Assembly: GCA_905250025.1 (NCBI GenBank)
Contig: CAJNOJ010000143.1
Coordinates: 186,001-250,000, forward strand
Direction of reading: 5' to 3'
DNA: 64,000 bases
From: Adineta ricciae
Taxonomy: Eukaryota; Rotifera; Eurotatoria; Adinetida; Adinetidae
Position numbers and translations under genes: made by a program. Positions 21,948-34,627 of this stretch are shown piece by piece. Each line of letters begins with the position of its first letter. Positions within the stretch are counted from its first letter, which is position 1. The notes under the pieces were generated by a model. The model did not search any database, was not told the DNA's origin, and saw nothing but the letters and a program-made list of their open reading frames with translations.

Positions 21948-24516
21948 TCAAAGGTTTATATTGTTTAAATCTATTGTTTTCAAATGAATGATCCACACGT
22001 GTTCTGTATCCGCAAGCTCACGTATATTACCCACTTGAAAGACACTGCCCATACCAAAGAGAGTTTCAGCTTCGTCTGGAAACGTTGAAAACTTTGATAT
22101 GTCAGCATATGGACGCGTTTTTGCTCTGGAATCCGTTTGTATACTAAACACCACTGGAACTAAGTTCGAAGACTCATGAAATTTACTACTAAACATCAAT
22201 GCAACTTGCATCGATGTCGTTGTTGATAAGAATGTATTGACTGAAATGATATTTCCTCGAAGTTTTTGGAAACTCTCAAATTCTCGAAGAGACATTAGCT
22301 GACCCCGATAGTACACATTTGCTAATGGTTCGTTGAATGCGCGGAGCCAAGATCTATGTTGATGTGAGTGATCTAAATGGTCACATATGTCAGAAAGAAT
22401 ATATCGTAGTTTAAACATAGCGTCCACGTTGCTCTCTCGAAGTGTTCGATTGATTGTTCTGGAAACAAATGAATCTCGTGTGTACCACCGAACGGCTGCA
22501 CTACTATAGTATTCATTTCGAAAACATTCGATTTCCGCAAGTATAGTTTCATTATGAGAATACAGACGTTGAAATTCAGCAATCATTTCCAATTTAGACT
22601 CGTTTGTATGAGGCATACAAAGAATAGTGTCTATTGTACGTTGATGACCAAGAAACACGTGTTTTTGTTCTTCATTGTAAACACTGATTGGTAATGGTAA
22701 TAATGATTCTGTATCATCCATACTTTGTGGTATCTAGAATAGAGATTATGTATCGAAATTTGATATGAAAATCATGTCGGAACTTGATCTCACTGTTATG
22801 TGATTAGCCATCTTCGATGGGTTGTACCATTTAGAATCAAATGCACCTGATGATTGCTTAAATGGATTAAGATCCATTTGTATTTTCTCGAGCAGTTGGT
22901 TCTGATCATTGAACACCCCTTGAATTGCCGAGTTATCCTCAGTCCATTCAAAATTTGGACTGAGATGAGCACAATAAACATACGTCGCAAACAATTGTTT
23001 GGTTAGACATACATTTGTTAGAAATAGTTCGTTGCCCAAAGATCCTGAAACGACTAGAAAAATGTATCGTTGTTCGCGTAATTGTGTTTCAATGAATGCT
23101 AAGCAAGTGGGTATCTTAGTGAAGAATGTCCACTGAAACGGTTTGATCAATCGGTCAAATTCAGCAGGTGATTCGGTTAACATTTCGTCGAGCCAAATGA
23201 ATGAAATTGACTTATTTTTCGAATTCTCCAATTCTGCGTAGTTAAACGAAGACAGATCTTGGAAACGGCCTTTGCTTCGAAGTACATAGGCCATCTCCTT
23301 CCGTTTACTAGTTTTTCTATTTTGCTCTTCACGATCTAATTTGGGCTATGAAAAAAATGATTATAGAGATTGCATGGAACAGATAGCGTTTTCTTTTGTC
23401 TTACTTCACGCTGAAGACTTTCTGTCGAGATGCAGATTTCATACCAGTCAAATATTTCTGCACTAACTTCGATTTGACGGTCAGCGAATGTGATGAAAGC
23501 TCGACGAAGTGCCGAATGAAATCGAGGATTTTCATGTAATCGACTAAAATCAGTGGGCGCAACTCGTGATACTTTCCATTCTTTCGTACATGTAAATGCG
23601 AAATTCCATTTGATATCATCTTGAACTCGCTCATTTTCTAGAAATGCACACCAGTTATCTTCATCCTGCATAACATCCGTTTCAGTCGAAATCATTAATT
23701 TACTCCATTCACTCTGTATAGATGATTCGTTCCCGTAGAGATAAAACCGAATAGGTGATAGATTCTTAATGCGTTGACACATATTATTTGGATGTTCATT
23801 AGAAAATAGAAGATTTTCATGCGGCAAAAGTGATATATGCTTGCCAGTGTGCGGTATATAATCGTTCAATTGACGAATAATTACTGAAGTGCATCCCATG
23901 CTATTACCTAGAATAGAACATCCCTATTTTGATGGTACTCTTGAAAGTACTTACAAATTTTCTGCAATCTCTGCTGGGCACTATCAAGATTTGCTTGACT
24001 ACTATTCAGCGGAATCAACAGAATATGACAAGGTTCAGCCTAAAAGATAAATTTATGGTCCAAGATTAATCATGTACTAGTTAGCTTACATCTAGTTACC
24101 TTAAATAATGACATGACCCATTCTTTTAATGTTCGTGCTTGTTGATAATAAACTTTTGCTAGAGGTATTCTTTCCAATCGTATCTGTTTTTCACCTTCAG
24201 AAGTCAAAAATCGAACGATATCATTTGTTAAATCTAATGTAAATTGTCGTAGTAAGCGATCTTGAGTTTTCTCATAAACGGTTACTACTCGATGATTGTC
24301 TTTGACTCGTCTCATAAGATTTTCATTGAGAGGATCAAACAAAGCGATAAAATATCGTTGTAGACATGGTTCATCGAGTTTCGGATTTGTCCTAATCAGC
24401 TGCTCGAGTGCTGCCTCATCGAATATAAACAATAATTGCACGGGCACTCGCAAACTGATCGTTGAAATTGTTCGCGGAGAACCAAAGATTACTACAGTCG
24501 GTTCGAAATATGCCAT
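21948..24516 (-). CDS. R-S-E type mono-ADP-ribosyltransferase with bdelloid N-terminal domain
   Basis: A multi-exon gene; the start is MAYFEPTVVIFG at 24516. The last intron begins GTGAGATC near 22799 and ends TTCTAG near 22733, joining ANHIT to IPQSMDD in phase 0. N-terminal exons encode alpha/beta segments without a recognised family. A central part (LAFIETQLREQRYIFLVVSG...) resembles the receiver-like domain often found before bdelloid ART and TPR proteins. The C-terminus carries the R-S-E triad of clostridial/ecto-ART enzymes: VYYRGQ (Arg), NTFLSTTTS (S-T-S) and DEAETLF (E-x-E). It should transfer ADP-ribose from NAD to a protein residue, Arg being the usual target for E-x-E enzymes. No signal peptide, so probably cytosolic. 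It is divergently paired with the F-box gene 375 bp away. Confidence 0.85.
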
Positions 24517-24554
24517 CTGTAACGTAAAATCACGCGTGTACAAGGAAACGATAT

Positions 24555-24555
24555 A

Positions 24556-24587
<32 letters not shown>
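24555..24587. repeat. (AAAG)n microsatellite
   Basis: About eight AAAG units lie just upstream of the ART start, in the divergent promoter shared with the F-box gene. Confidence 0.95.
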
Positions 24588-24589
<2 letters not shown>

Positions 24590-24890
24590 TTTTTTATGTT
24601 GGAAGAAACCAACGTGGTTTGATTTAATCATAACTGTTATTTTTATCAACGCGTTTTTAAAGACTTTAATTCTGAAGAAACTCTGCTGAAATGGAAACAC
24701 ATTTTTACCAGTCAAGATTTAGATAGTAATGATTCAAACTAAAAAGTAAGATTCAGATCGAATCTGAGATTTCTTCTTCCTAATAAGTACCTTGTATTTA
24801 CCAAACAGAACGAAACAAACCTTGTCTTGATTTACTTTATGTTGGAAAAAACAATATACTCTCGCCATACTTCTTTTTTTGATTAGTAAA
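24588..24890. other. Divergent promoter region
   Basis: About 300 bp between the minus-strand ART and the plus-strand F-box gene. No sharp promoter motif is seen apart from T-rich tracts. Confidence 0.4.
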
Positions 24891-26591
24891 ATGTCCGTCG
24901 AACAAGATTCGTCGTTTTTTCGTTTACCTCCAGAAGTCGTTTTTTATATTTTTCGTCATCTCGATGCACAAACTATTGTCCGTTCAGTTCGTCTTGTCTG
25001 CAAGCAATTTTCTACATTTGTGAATACGTACGATCAATTCAATCTTCACCTCAATTCAATATCAAAGCCAGAGTTTCATTATCTCTGTAATTTAATTCGA
25101 CCAAATCAAGTCAAATCTTTGACATTATCGAATGATGCTGAAACGCCCGGTCAAATTGAATATTTTCTTTCATGCTTTCGTTTAAAACAATACACACAAT
25201 TGCGTTCACTTACTCTTCTGGAAATTGACCAATGTTACTTACATGTCATTTTAAAAGACGTTCTAAATATGCGACTCGAGAAATTAATCATTATTTCAAA
25301 AGAAGATTTATCTACCGATGATGCAATTGCAAATGATTTATCTATGGTCACATCCTTACCCACTCTTTGGAAATTTTGTTTAGATGTGATGACTCTTGAT
25401 GCGTCTCGAATAACATTGTCTCCTTTGTCAATGATACAACATCTGGAAATTCATTGTCAAAGTGTTAGTGCATACTGTGAAATACTCCATCGTTTACCTC
25501 ACTTACAAATACTAGTGGTTGAACAACTGCTAGCAATTAACTCAATTAATTCAATACCTGATTTAAAACCTGCTTGCCAATTGTCTTCATTGACATTTAA
25601 ATATAGTAGTATAAATATGAATACACTTCAAGCTCTTCTTTTGTTAACTCCGACGCTAAATCATCTTTATTTATTGCGTTGTGTTAATTTACACGATTTT
25701 ATACTACATATATCCGAGTGGCAATTGCTAGTGGAAAGTACTCTATCTCTTCTGATCAAATTCGAGTTTTTTCTCGTGGAAACAGGACAATTATTTTTTC
25801 CAAGCGTGGAGCACGTGATTGCACCGTTTCAAACACCTTTCTGGACAGAAGTCAAACGTTGGTATGCTATATGTGACTATACAACGCACCCACTATCTCT
25901 AATAGTTCATTCACCCTCTGCACACGATCCTAAATTTGAATACATCTTCTATTCGAAGCACATTTCTCGTTCAACTTCAACGCCAATCATCAGCAATGTA
26001 CCCATTATGAACCACATACGCATCTTGCGTTTGGATTTATCCACAGGAATACCAGCCGGTCTACCATATACGTCAGTCTTTCCAAATATAGAATGGCTCA
26101 TATTACAATTGCCCGATATTTGGCCGCCAGGTTCGCTTCGGTCCCTCTCCACTCTGATCAACCTACCAAGTGTAACTAAATTAACATTAGAAATGACTGG
26201 CTCATCAGAACATCCTCTCAAGATGCTCCACTATGATGTCGCTTTACTTCTGAAACTAGCGCATAATGTTCGTTGTTTATATTTGTTGGGTACTGGAAAT
26301 AGTAGATGCCTATCTAATTATGATTTAGACGTATGTTCAGAAATCCCCGAAAACGTAAAACATTTGACTGTCTCAATATCCATGGCATACCAAATGAATT
26401 TAGTGGTTGAAAAACTAAAATACAGATCAAGTATCAATTTTTTGTGCACACAAAGCTACCATCCTGTTGAGGAAATATATTTAAAGTGGTTTAAAGATGA
26501 CAACGGATCCTATAGCTATCGTTTAACTGGCACATCATTATCCGTGTGGTTTGACAAAATGAAACCCACTACAAAGCATTCAGTTTATTAA
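24891..26591 (+). CDS. F-box protein with leucine-rich-like repeats
   Basis: One exon, 566 residues from the ATG at 24891 (MSVEQDSSFFRLPPEVV). The F-box is at residues about 9-50: LPPEVVFYIFRHLDAQTI...RLVCKQF. The rest is made of irregular leucine-rich repeats (VKSLTLSN..., LRSLTLLEIDQCYL, LHILVVEQL-type strands), like the large F-box families of bdelloids. It would act as the substrate receptor of an SCF ubiquitin ligase by binding Skp1; substrate unknown. An AATAAA at 26725-26730, about 135 bp past the stop, may be its poly(A) signal. The frame is open 12 bp upstream but only from a non-ATG codon. Confidence 0.82.
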   Translation: MSVEQDSSFFRLPPEVVFYIFRHLDAQTIVRSVRLVCKQFSTFVNTYDQFNLHLNSISKPEFHYLCNLIRPNQVKSLTLSNDAETPGQIEYFLSCFRLKQYTQLRSLTLLEIDQCYLHVILKDVLNMRLEKLIIISKEDLSTDDAIANDLSMVTSLPTLWKFCLDVMTLDASRITLSPLSMIQHLEIHCQSVSAYCEILHRLPHLQILVVEQLLAINSINSIPDLKPACQLSSLTFKYSSINMNTLQALLLLTPTLNHLYLLRCVNLHDFILHISEWQLLVESTLSLLIKFEFFLVETGQLFFPSVEHVIAPFQTPFWTEVKRWYAICDYTTHPLSLIVHSPSAHDPKFEYIFYSKHISRSTSTPIISNVPIMNHIRILRLDLSTGIPAGLPYTSVFPNIEWLILQLPDIWPPGSLRSLSTLINLPSVTKLTLEMTGSSEHPLKMLHYDVALLLKLAHNVRCLYLLGTGNSRCLSNYDLDVCSEIPENVKHLTVSISMAYQMNLVVEKLKYRSSINFLCTQSYHPVEEIYLKWFKDDNGSYSYRLTGTSLSVWFDKMKPTTKHSVY

Positions 26592-27381
26592 CAGTATACT
26601 GATAAGAAATATGAAGATAAAGATTACGAACGCTTTGGGTCATTCGCATTCGTATCAATATAGAAATATCATTTAACATAAGAAAAATACTAAAACTAAC
26701 TACTTTGAATTTTGATGATATCGAAATAAAAAGTCATTCTTTTTCAACAGCAAAATCTATATTCGACGATTATAGTAACCTTCACTAGCTTTTAGACTCG
26801 ATAAAAAATCAAAGGGATACAAGTATTATTTTAAGCACTAGCGATTCTCTTCTTATAGTACTGTGCAGTACAGAAGGAAGGAAAATGCCGTTATGAAATG
26901 ATGTATCGACAATAACAAAAGAGAACTACATAAACTTATATGCTTCATCTTTCCTGATTAAAACAGTGAAAATGCGATCCGCATTATCAAACAGCTCCGT
27001 TTTCAATGCAATTCATTTTCTTTGAATCAATATTGATATTTAGATGGTCGAGTGAAAACATCTCGATTTCTTTTGTCTAGATATTTCTGAATGAAAACAA
27101 ATGACATAAGTAAATAAGAAATCGTTTTGATCAAATTACTACTCATGCAAAATCAGTGCGTATTTCGAAAATCACAATGTGACCTGTTACATGCTATGCG
27201 AGAAGAAAAACAATCAAATAAAAAATAATATACCTTGATATTCGAAAATTGAGAGAATTTTTCTGAGTGCGATAGATATTCGGTCTTTTGTCAATATTAG
27301 TATCTGGCCTTTCATCATATAAAGTTCGTGAAGTTGCTCTATGACAGCTTTATTTTATCTTTCTGTTGAATAATTGTTAGA
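26592..27381. other. Intergenic, no gene seen
   Basis: AT-rich spacer between two plus-strand genes; it holds the probable poly(A) site of the F-box gene and the promoter of the Cys-rich secreted gene. No coding signal. Confidence 0.5.
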
Positions 27382-28032
27382 ATGCATTACGAGCTAATAC
27401 TGTTCATCTGTATCATTGCTGTCACTTCGGGTGCTATTCACACCGTATATGAATTTCAATGCAGTTGTTCATGCTGTACAAGCGATCGTTGTTCATTGAT
27501 ATCTCCAAAGAATTATACAACTTCGACATGCGAAACGTGCCAATCAATATGTGAGACGGAGTTTGCATCGATTTGCATGAAAGGAGCCGAACGAGTTTCT
27601 TATCAATGTACGAGTGATGTACCAATATCACGAGCAGCTAATCCACAAATGTGGTTTGGTTCATTCCGTGCAACGGACGATTGTGATAAAACCGATTGTT
27701 GCTGTCTAACGGATGTCATCTATTTCAACCCTGGACGATATAATAATCTTCACATCCAAGGTAGATTTACCGGTCAATGCTCAAGCTCATCACCCACTTT
27801 AGATACGACACAACCGATACCGAATACCAATTCGCTTGACCTGCGATTTCAAAATCAACCCATCAGTGTTACCTTAAGTGGAGATGGTGGAACAGTTACA
27901 TTCATAGAAACAGACAACATGGCTTGTCGTTACAAAGCAATACGAGAAGCAAATAGTGCGTCTTCTAATACAATCAATTGGATATCAGTTCTATTTCTTA
28001 CCAGTCTGATCAATATCAGAAATTGTCTCTAA
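27382..28032 (+). CDS. Cys-rich secreted or GPI-anchored protein
   Basis: 216 residues in one exon. A signal peptide (MHYELILFICIIAVTSGAIH) is followed by a region with about 20 Cys (FQCSCSCCTSDRC, CETCQSICETEF, CDKTDCCCLTDV). A short beta-rich part with GRFTGQC and LSGDGGTVTFIE follows, then a hydrophobic C-terminal tail (NWISVLFLTSLIN) after a Ser/Asn-rich stretch, which looks like a GPI-attachment signal. I do not recognise the family. A disulphide-stabilised surface protein is inferred. A poly(A) hexamer lies at 28096-28101. Confidence 0.72.
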   Translation: MHYELILFICIIAVTSGAIHTVYEFQCSCSCCTSDRCSLISPKNYTTSTCETCQSICETEFASICMKGAERVSYQCTSDVPISRAANPQMWFGSFRATDDCDKTDCCCLTDVIYFNPGRYNNLHIQGRFTGQCSSSSPTLDTTQPIPNTNSLDLRFQNQPISVTLSGDGGTVTFIETDNMACRYKAIREANSASSNTINWISVLFLTSLINIRNCL

Positions 28033-28095
28033 AACTGATTAAATGTTCTTTTTTGCTTGTTGGAACGCTTCTTATTCACGGATGTATATTTCATT

Positions 28096-28101
28096 AATAA
28101 A
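28096..28101 (+). promoter_or_regulatory. AATAAA poly(A) signal
   Basis: It lies 64 bp after the stop of the Cys-rich secreted gene. Motif seen; use inferred. Confidence 0.5.
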
Positions 28102-28165
28102 CACAAATTGATGATTTAAGTTTTGAAACAGTTTATTCTTAGAAAAAAAGCGATCGAAAGACCAA

Positions 28166-31100
28166 TTAATTCATGAGAAACTTATGCGAACTTGCCATAT
28201 CTAAAGCTAATGCTTTCATACGTAAGACATTAATCTTGTCGTCATAGGCCCATTGAACGGACGGAGTCAATTGTTGTCCGTTCCATGTAATACTGGTCGG
28301 CCGCATGCTCATACCATAGATTTTAATTTCATCTAATTTAACTTCTCTATCCATTTGAGGATAATCAAATGTCCACGGTTCGAGAAGTAAACGCTGTGAA
28401 TTGCATGTAAAGATGAAATGGTTAAACTGTGATCTTTCAAACGTATCGATTGATTCACCATCATCCCAAAATAGATCACCTTGCGCTTTGCCACGTTTGT
28501 CTAGTGCAATAACTAGAAAGAATGATTTCTTTCGTGACAGAACTGTGTTCAGAGCACTTTGCTGATGAGGAATAATAACACCACCACGTATGAACAATGG
28601 TAGATAGTCCATTCGTGCTGTGACAGTGATATGACCAAATGTAGTGTACTCTGCACCAGTATAATAATCAAACCATCGTTCGGTGGCTGGTAGATAGACA
28701 TCTTTATGTTCGTGTCCTTCTTTGATAACTGGTGCGATCAAGAGATGTGAACCCCATAAGAATTGTTCATCCAATGACCAACATTCTGGTATAGTTGGAA
28801 ACTCATGTGCCATAGAACGAACAACTGTGCCTCCACTGCGATGAACTCGATAAAATAATGTGTATAGATATGGATTAAGAGTATAACGTGTTTCAACAAC
28901 TCGACGGTTCGAATCGACAACAGCAGGTCGGAAGTTGCCAGGATCATGATCAGGATAATTCAAGCCGTTGTGATTGCGGAAGAATGGATTGAAAGCACCC
29001 AGTTGCATCCATCGTTGACACATCTGTTCTGTTGTAGTACCTTCAAAGCCGCAAATATCCGCGCCAACATAAGGGATACCGAACAAATTGAATTCTAATA
29101 TTCCAATGATATTGTATTTGAGATGTGCCCAATTTGCTGAATTGTCACCTAACCAATGACCACTCATGGCACCCGATGTTGGAAACGTTGAACGACTGAT
29201 AACGATTGAACGTTTATTTTCTAATGCACGCGCCGCTGGTAACGAAGCGACTGTTTCTGACCACCCATACAGATTATGTACATCATAATGTCTATATGTT
29301 TTGCCGTTTCCATCGGTTTGTTCACCAATCATGCACATAGTTTTGTCGGAGAGATACTCTCCGAGAATGGCTGTTTTATATTTTGGCGTTTCCAATGACT
29401 CGTCTTTTGGACAATGTAAATTCCAATCTTCAGGACGATTATAGTTGAATGGTCTTGGCTTATTTGTATCAAAATTAGCTGGCTCACTATAATAGTGATA
29501 TATGAAAGCATGGTCAGGGATTACTTCAGCATACAAAAAAAATCTTACTTCATATCAATCCAGAGGCCATCAAATTTCAATTTCGAATGATACTGAGCAA
29601 TTTCCGATTGCCACCACTCTTGTGCTGGTGGATAAAAGAAATCGGGAAATACTGTTTTACCTAAACGACGCAATAACATTGTAGTATGTCGAACCGACAA
29701 GTAGGCTCCTTTCGGAGCGAAATAACTAACCATCTGGCCATACATAACCGAGCATATTGCGATTACCAGTTTCACTAAACTGGACGTTTCGTCGTGCAGG
29801 CCATTTAATCCAAATATCCTTATCTTGCCCGCGAGTGTAGACATCGTAATTTTTTGCTTCCGAATCAATGGCAGGATCCAAAATCGTTATGAATTTCATT
29901 CCGTTTTCATGTAACCAATCGACATACTCGGGTAAACCTTTGAAATTATTTGGATCCCAGGTGAAATCAAGACGTTTATCGAAATAATCAATGTCACCAT
30001 ACCTAACAAACACGAGCGGAAAATAGGTGCGAAGATTTTCTTTCTACTTACATAACATCCAGAGGGATACTTCCATTGAGGGTTCGCATCATTGCTGCTT
30101 TCATATTATTCAATGTATTGTAACCATATCGGCATAACTGAAATCCGAGTGCCCAATATGGTGGTATGATAGGTCGGCCGATCAAAGTTTGATACTGTTT
30201 AATAACTTCTTCGGGAGTAGGTCCTGCAAAGAAGAACATGTCTAATATACCACCAATGGTTCGATAGGTAAGCATCGCTTGATTTTCTACAAATTCATCA
30301 AATTTGTAATCTTGAGCATTAGAATTGAAGATAAGAACACCGAATGCTTGACCATCTTCTTCTATGCCCATATAGAATGGATGTGTACCATACAAATTTT
30401 CGTTTCCTCCGAACGGTTGTTGATCTCTGGCGAATATACCGTAACGATCTGAATTTTTCAAAATATGTCGAAAACTTTTGTGAGTATTTTCACCAAAACC
30501 TTTGAATGGACAAAATCACTGATTGTGAATCTGTTTTTTTTTAGTTTTCTACTGTACCATAAACATTTCGCGATGGAGTTGTTGTTATAAACTGAAGATA
30601 TTGATCGTCATAGATAAAGCCTTCGGCAAAGAAGGATGTGTCGAAAATAATTGAACCGGTATTGTTACGTCGAATGCGAAAACCAACTTGTCCTGAACGT
30701 GTTTGAGTTAATTCAAAATGAAATTGAACCGGCGAAGATTCACTTGGACCATAGGAATTCCAGTGGATAGGTACAGGAACTTCATATCGTTCGGCATTGG
30801 CATCTCTGATTGTTAAACGTATTTTATCACCACCTGAAACGTTGATTTGAACGTCTAATTGATTAATGTCATTGCCATATAGAGAAGTGCCTGTTGATGA
30901 ACGTCGAGACAATGAATATTGTGTAACTGAATCAGACAGTTGTGTTGGGCCTTGTGTCAGTTCATAGCCACCTTTTTCCTTTGGTATATAGCATGCAACA
31001 ATGCCTGGCCCTTTACTTAAATCCCAATTACAACCACGTGCACGACAAGCATTTTCATTTGCATCTAAATGGTTAAATTCCAGTCATATGAGTCATATTC

Positions 31101-34100
31101 GATGTGATATTCTCTTACTAGGATCAGGAAAGCAATCTACGCGATATTTTGGATCATCAGTAACCGCAGAAGGTGGTTGCACGATTGGATTTTCCGAAGT
31201 CTTCCAGCTTAATGTATAATTTGTACCCATAGCCAATCTTAATCCTTTGACTTCAATAATCTCTGTATTGGTTCGTTTACTCGGTTGAAATGTTCTATTA
31301 TCAACAGTGATAGTATCGGGAACTTCATCGAGACCATAGATGGTCAGCGAGTCTAAAATTAACTGTGACATTTCAGGATAGTTATTTTTAATGACGTTGA
31401 TGATCAATTGACCATTGGTAGACGACCATGTAAAATTTGCATAGAAATAGGAGTTCGTCTTAATGGTATCTATAGATTCGCCATCATCATAGAAAAGATC
31501 ACCAACAGCATCACCAGTCGAATTGAGCACAACAGTTAAACCAAATGGTAACTTTCTAAAAATATAAACATTTCAGCAATTATATGGAAGGCTGAATCAG
31601 AATTTATAAGTTTACCTTGACAATTTAGTATTATTAGCGAATTCCTGTGTTGGTATGATAGCACCACCTCGAAGTAAGATTGGTATGGTTTCTAAAGGTG
31701 CTGCAATTGCGAATGTTTTCTTTTGAGCAGAAATTTTGACACCAGTGTAATAATTATACCAATGCGTTGAAGGAATATAAGGGTGAACAATCTGTGCGCC
31801 TTCATCGGTGACCGGTACAATCATCATATGTGAGCCGATTAAAAACTGTGAAGAAATATCAAAAGTTGCCTTATCTGTCGGATACTCATGAAACAATGGA
31901 CGAATGACCGTGGAACCTTGAGTATGTGCTTTATAGAAAAGTGTATAATAATACGGAAGAAGAGTATATCGGATGCGTAGAGCCGAAGTCATAACATTGA
32001 CAGCATATGACGACCATGATGCTGGATCTTGATCCGGACCTTTCCAAGCATTGTGCTAAATTGAATATCAGTTTTAGACGAAAACGAAAGGAATGTCATC
32101 GAAGAACGTACATTTCGAGAGAATGGGTAAAATGCACCAACTTGCATCCAACTAAAAGAGATCAGAACGAGATGATTTGTTGGAAAATCGTTTCAAATAG
32201 CTTCATTTTTGTTTTACCGAATACACATTTCTTCGGTGGGTCTTCCATCAAAACCGCAAATATCAGCACCATTGAATGGTATACCAAACCAATTGAATTC
32301 AATCATACCAATGATTGATTGTTTCATCTGAGTCCATGTTGCACCATTATCTCCAAGCCAATGGCCACTCCATTGACCAGAACCGACAAACGTAGATCGC
32401 GGCAAGACTAAACTTCGTTTGCCTGTCGCTTTTTGCATAGCATCCAGTGATGGTTTTGTTTGACTCCATCCGTAAAGACTAAACGCAAATCTCATTTCTC
32501 AAGCATGAACAGATTATCTAACCATATACTTATGCACATCATAATGACGGTACTTGGGTTTGCCAGTTCTACTATCGATTTCGCCTTGTGGTGCCGACAT
32601 GCAAAGTGTACGATCTGATAAACGACTTTGACGATTCATACCAGCATCGTAACCAAATACAGCTTTTGTACGATACGGAGGATCTTCCAATAGATTCTTT
32701 GGGCATTTTAGTGTATGATTACTGAGAGTGTCCGCTGAATTCCACGGTTTTTCATCGTTCGTATCGAATAGCGCTATACAGTAAAATATCGACATATTTT
32801 TAATGGTCAAAACAACGTTCTATTTATACCTGGTTCATTCATATCAATCCAAAGACCGTCAAAAGTTAAATTAACCCGATAAAAATCATTGATCCATCGT
32901 GACCACCAATTCTGTGCTCGTTGCGTAAAGAAATCTATTTCAAAGCAGATCCATTTGTTTTATACCTATGTAAAATATCACATGCTTACCTGGAAAGAAG
33001 ACTTCACCGGGCCAACAAGCGCCTTTCATGAGTCCTTGTCCATCATCCCATTTGATAAAAACATCTTCACGAATACCTTCAATCGTGGGTTGATAATAGA
33101 CTTGATCATCAATGGTTCCTGGATCCAAAATAACGATGGTTCGTATGCCATCATCGTTTAATTGTTTAAAATATTCTTTCAATCCTGGATAATTGATAGG
33201 ATCAATCGTGAAATCTTTCTCAGCATCCATATAATCAATATCAGCATATTGAACATCAAGTGGAATACCGGCATCTAAATTTCGTTGGACGACATGTTTC
33301 ATGTGGGTGATATTTCCATAATCCCAACGAGCTAATTGAAAGCCAAGTGACCAGTATGGTGGTAGGATGGATCGACCAATTAGCCATGTATACTGTTGAA
33401 CGACCTGCTCTGGTTTAGGGCCAAGAAAAACAAAAAAGTCCAGGACACCACCGATGGTACGCATAGTTAATGACGGTGTTGGTTCAAAGGAATAATCCAT
33501 AGCATTCGAGTTAAGCAGAAGAACACCATGCATGTTACCTGTAGGACTAGTTGATGCATCCGAATCTTGTTCCATGACGAGATAAAATGGATGCGAACCA
33601 TAGTGGTTCGTATTTGTACTCCAATGTGTTCCTAAAGAAAACAGTTATTCAAAATTGAACAACGTTATTCACTTCTCCTTTGACAAACCTTGGTCACGGC
33701 CGAAGATTCCCCATGTTCTTCTTTCGTTCACATCGTGTTTGAGTGTTTCGTGATTATTTTCTCCTAAACCATAAACATGGGGTGATTGAAGTCGTGTAAC
33801 AATTTGTAGAAATTGATCATTCAGTACAAGTCCACCTAACGATGTATCAAACAATGTGGCTTGATTAGCTCGACGTTTGATTGCAAACGAGAAAAGTCGA
33901 TTGTTTGCTGGAAGTGATCCATTGATAAATTCATATTGAGGCAATGAAATATAATCCGACGGCGAATTCAATTGAATAGGTACCTATAACAAAACAAAAA
34001 CAAATGGTTTGATATTCTTATTTCGTCAGCGATAATTATTTTACTTCATAACGTTCGTTATCTTCATCATATAGTTTAAATCGAAGGATATCATCCGTAT

Positions 34101-34443
34101 AATATTGTACATCAAGGACAACATTTCTTATTGGACTTGAAAACATACTACCAACGGCTTCATTACGTTGTAGCCGGAATTGCATACCCTTAGCTGTTAC
34201 ACGAGGACTTTCTCGCAAGATATAACCATAATTGGGTGATAAATAGCATTGCTTGACTCCGGGTGGTGTCCAATCATCGTATAGACAATTTCGTGCTAAA
34301 CATGCTTTTTTCGAGTAACCGGAATAGGGAGAGGCAGCATCAGGAAAACAATCAATACGTTGGGTCGGTTCGACCGAACGCGAATGAATTGAGATGCTAA
34401 GTGCGAAGTGAAAAAACGTAGAGAATAAAAGGAAAGCACGCAT
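28166..34443 (-). CDS. Tandem GH31 alpha-glucosidase (sucrase-isomaltase/maltase-glucoamylase type)
   Basis: One long multi-exon gene. The start is [20 protein letters not shown] at 34443, a signal peptide, followed by a P-type trefoil (RIDCFPDA...[12 protein letters not shown]). The first GH31 module runs to about 31100. It has the nucleophile motif GLWIDMNEP (about 32850), where splicing continues into ALFDTND, then [10 protein letters not shown] (acid/base) and GADICGF. A second trefoil (YRVDCFPDP..., [10 protein letters not shown]) opens the second module. That has [12 protein letters not shown] formed across an intron (29480-29550), [19 protein letters not shown] and the C-terminal beta domains to 28166. 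Both modules keep their catalytic Asp residues. It should release glucose from the ends of alpha-glucans outside the cell or in the gut. Unlike the vertebrate enzyme there is no clear N-terminal membrane stalk. Several exon borders are inferred. Confidence 0.9.
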
Positions 34444-34627
34444 CCCACTTCGAATTGCAAAAATGGGAAACTGATCATTCGATACGAATCTTGACGAAGA
34501 ATATATCAACACGTTGAGAGATTTGCATCTTAAGCCTTTTGTTTTTAATCAATTTTTATTTTTGGATCTCATCAAAACAGTATCAATACAGATTAAATAT
34601 TTCTCTGAGACGAAAAAAAGCAATCAG

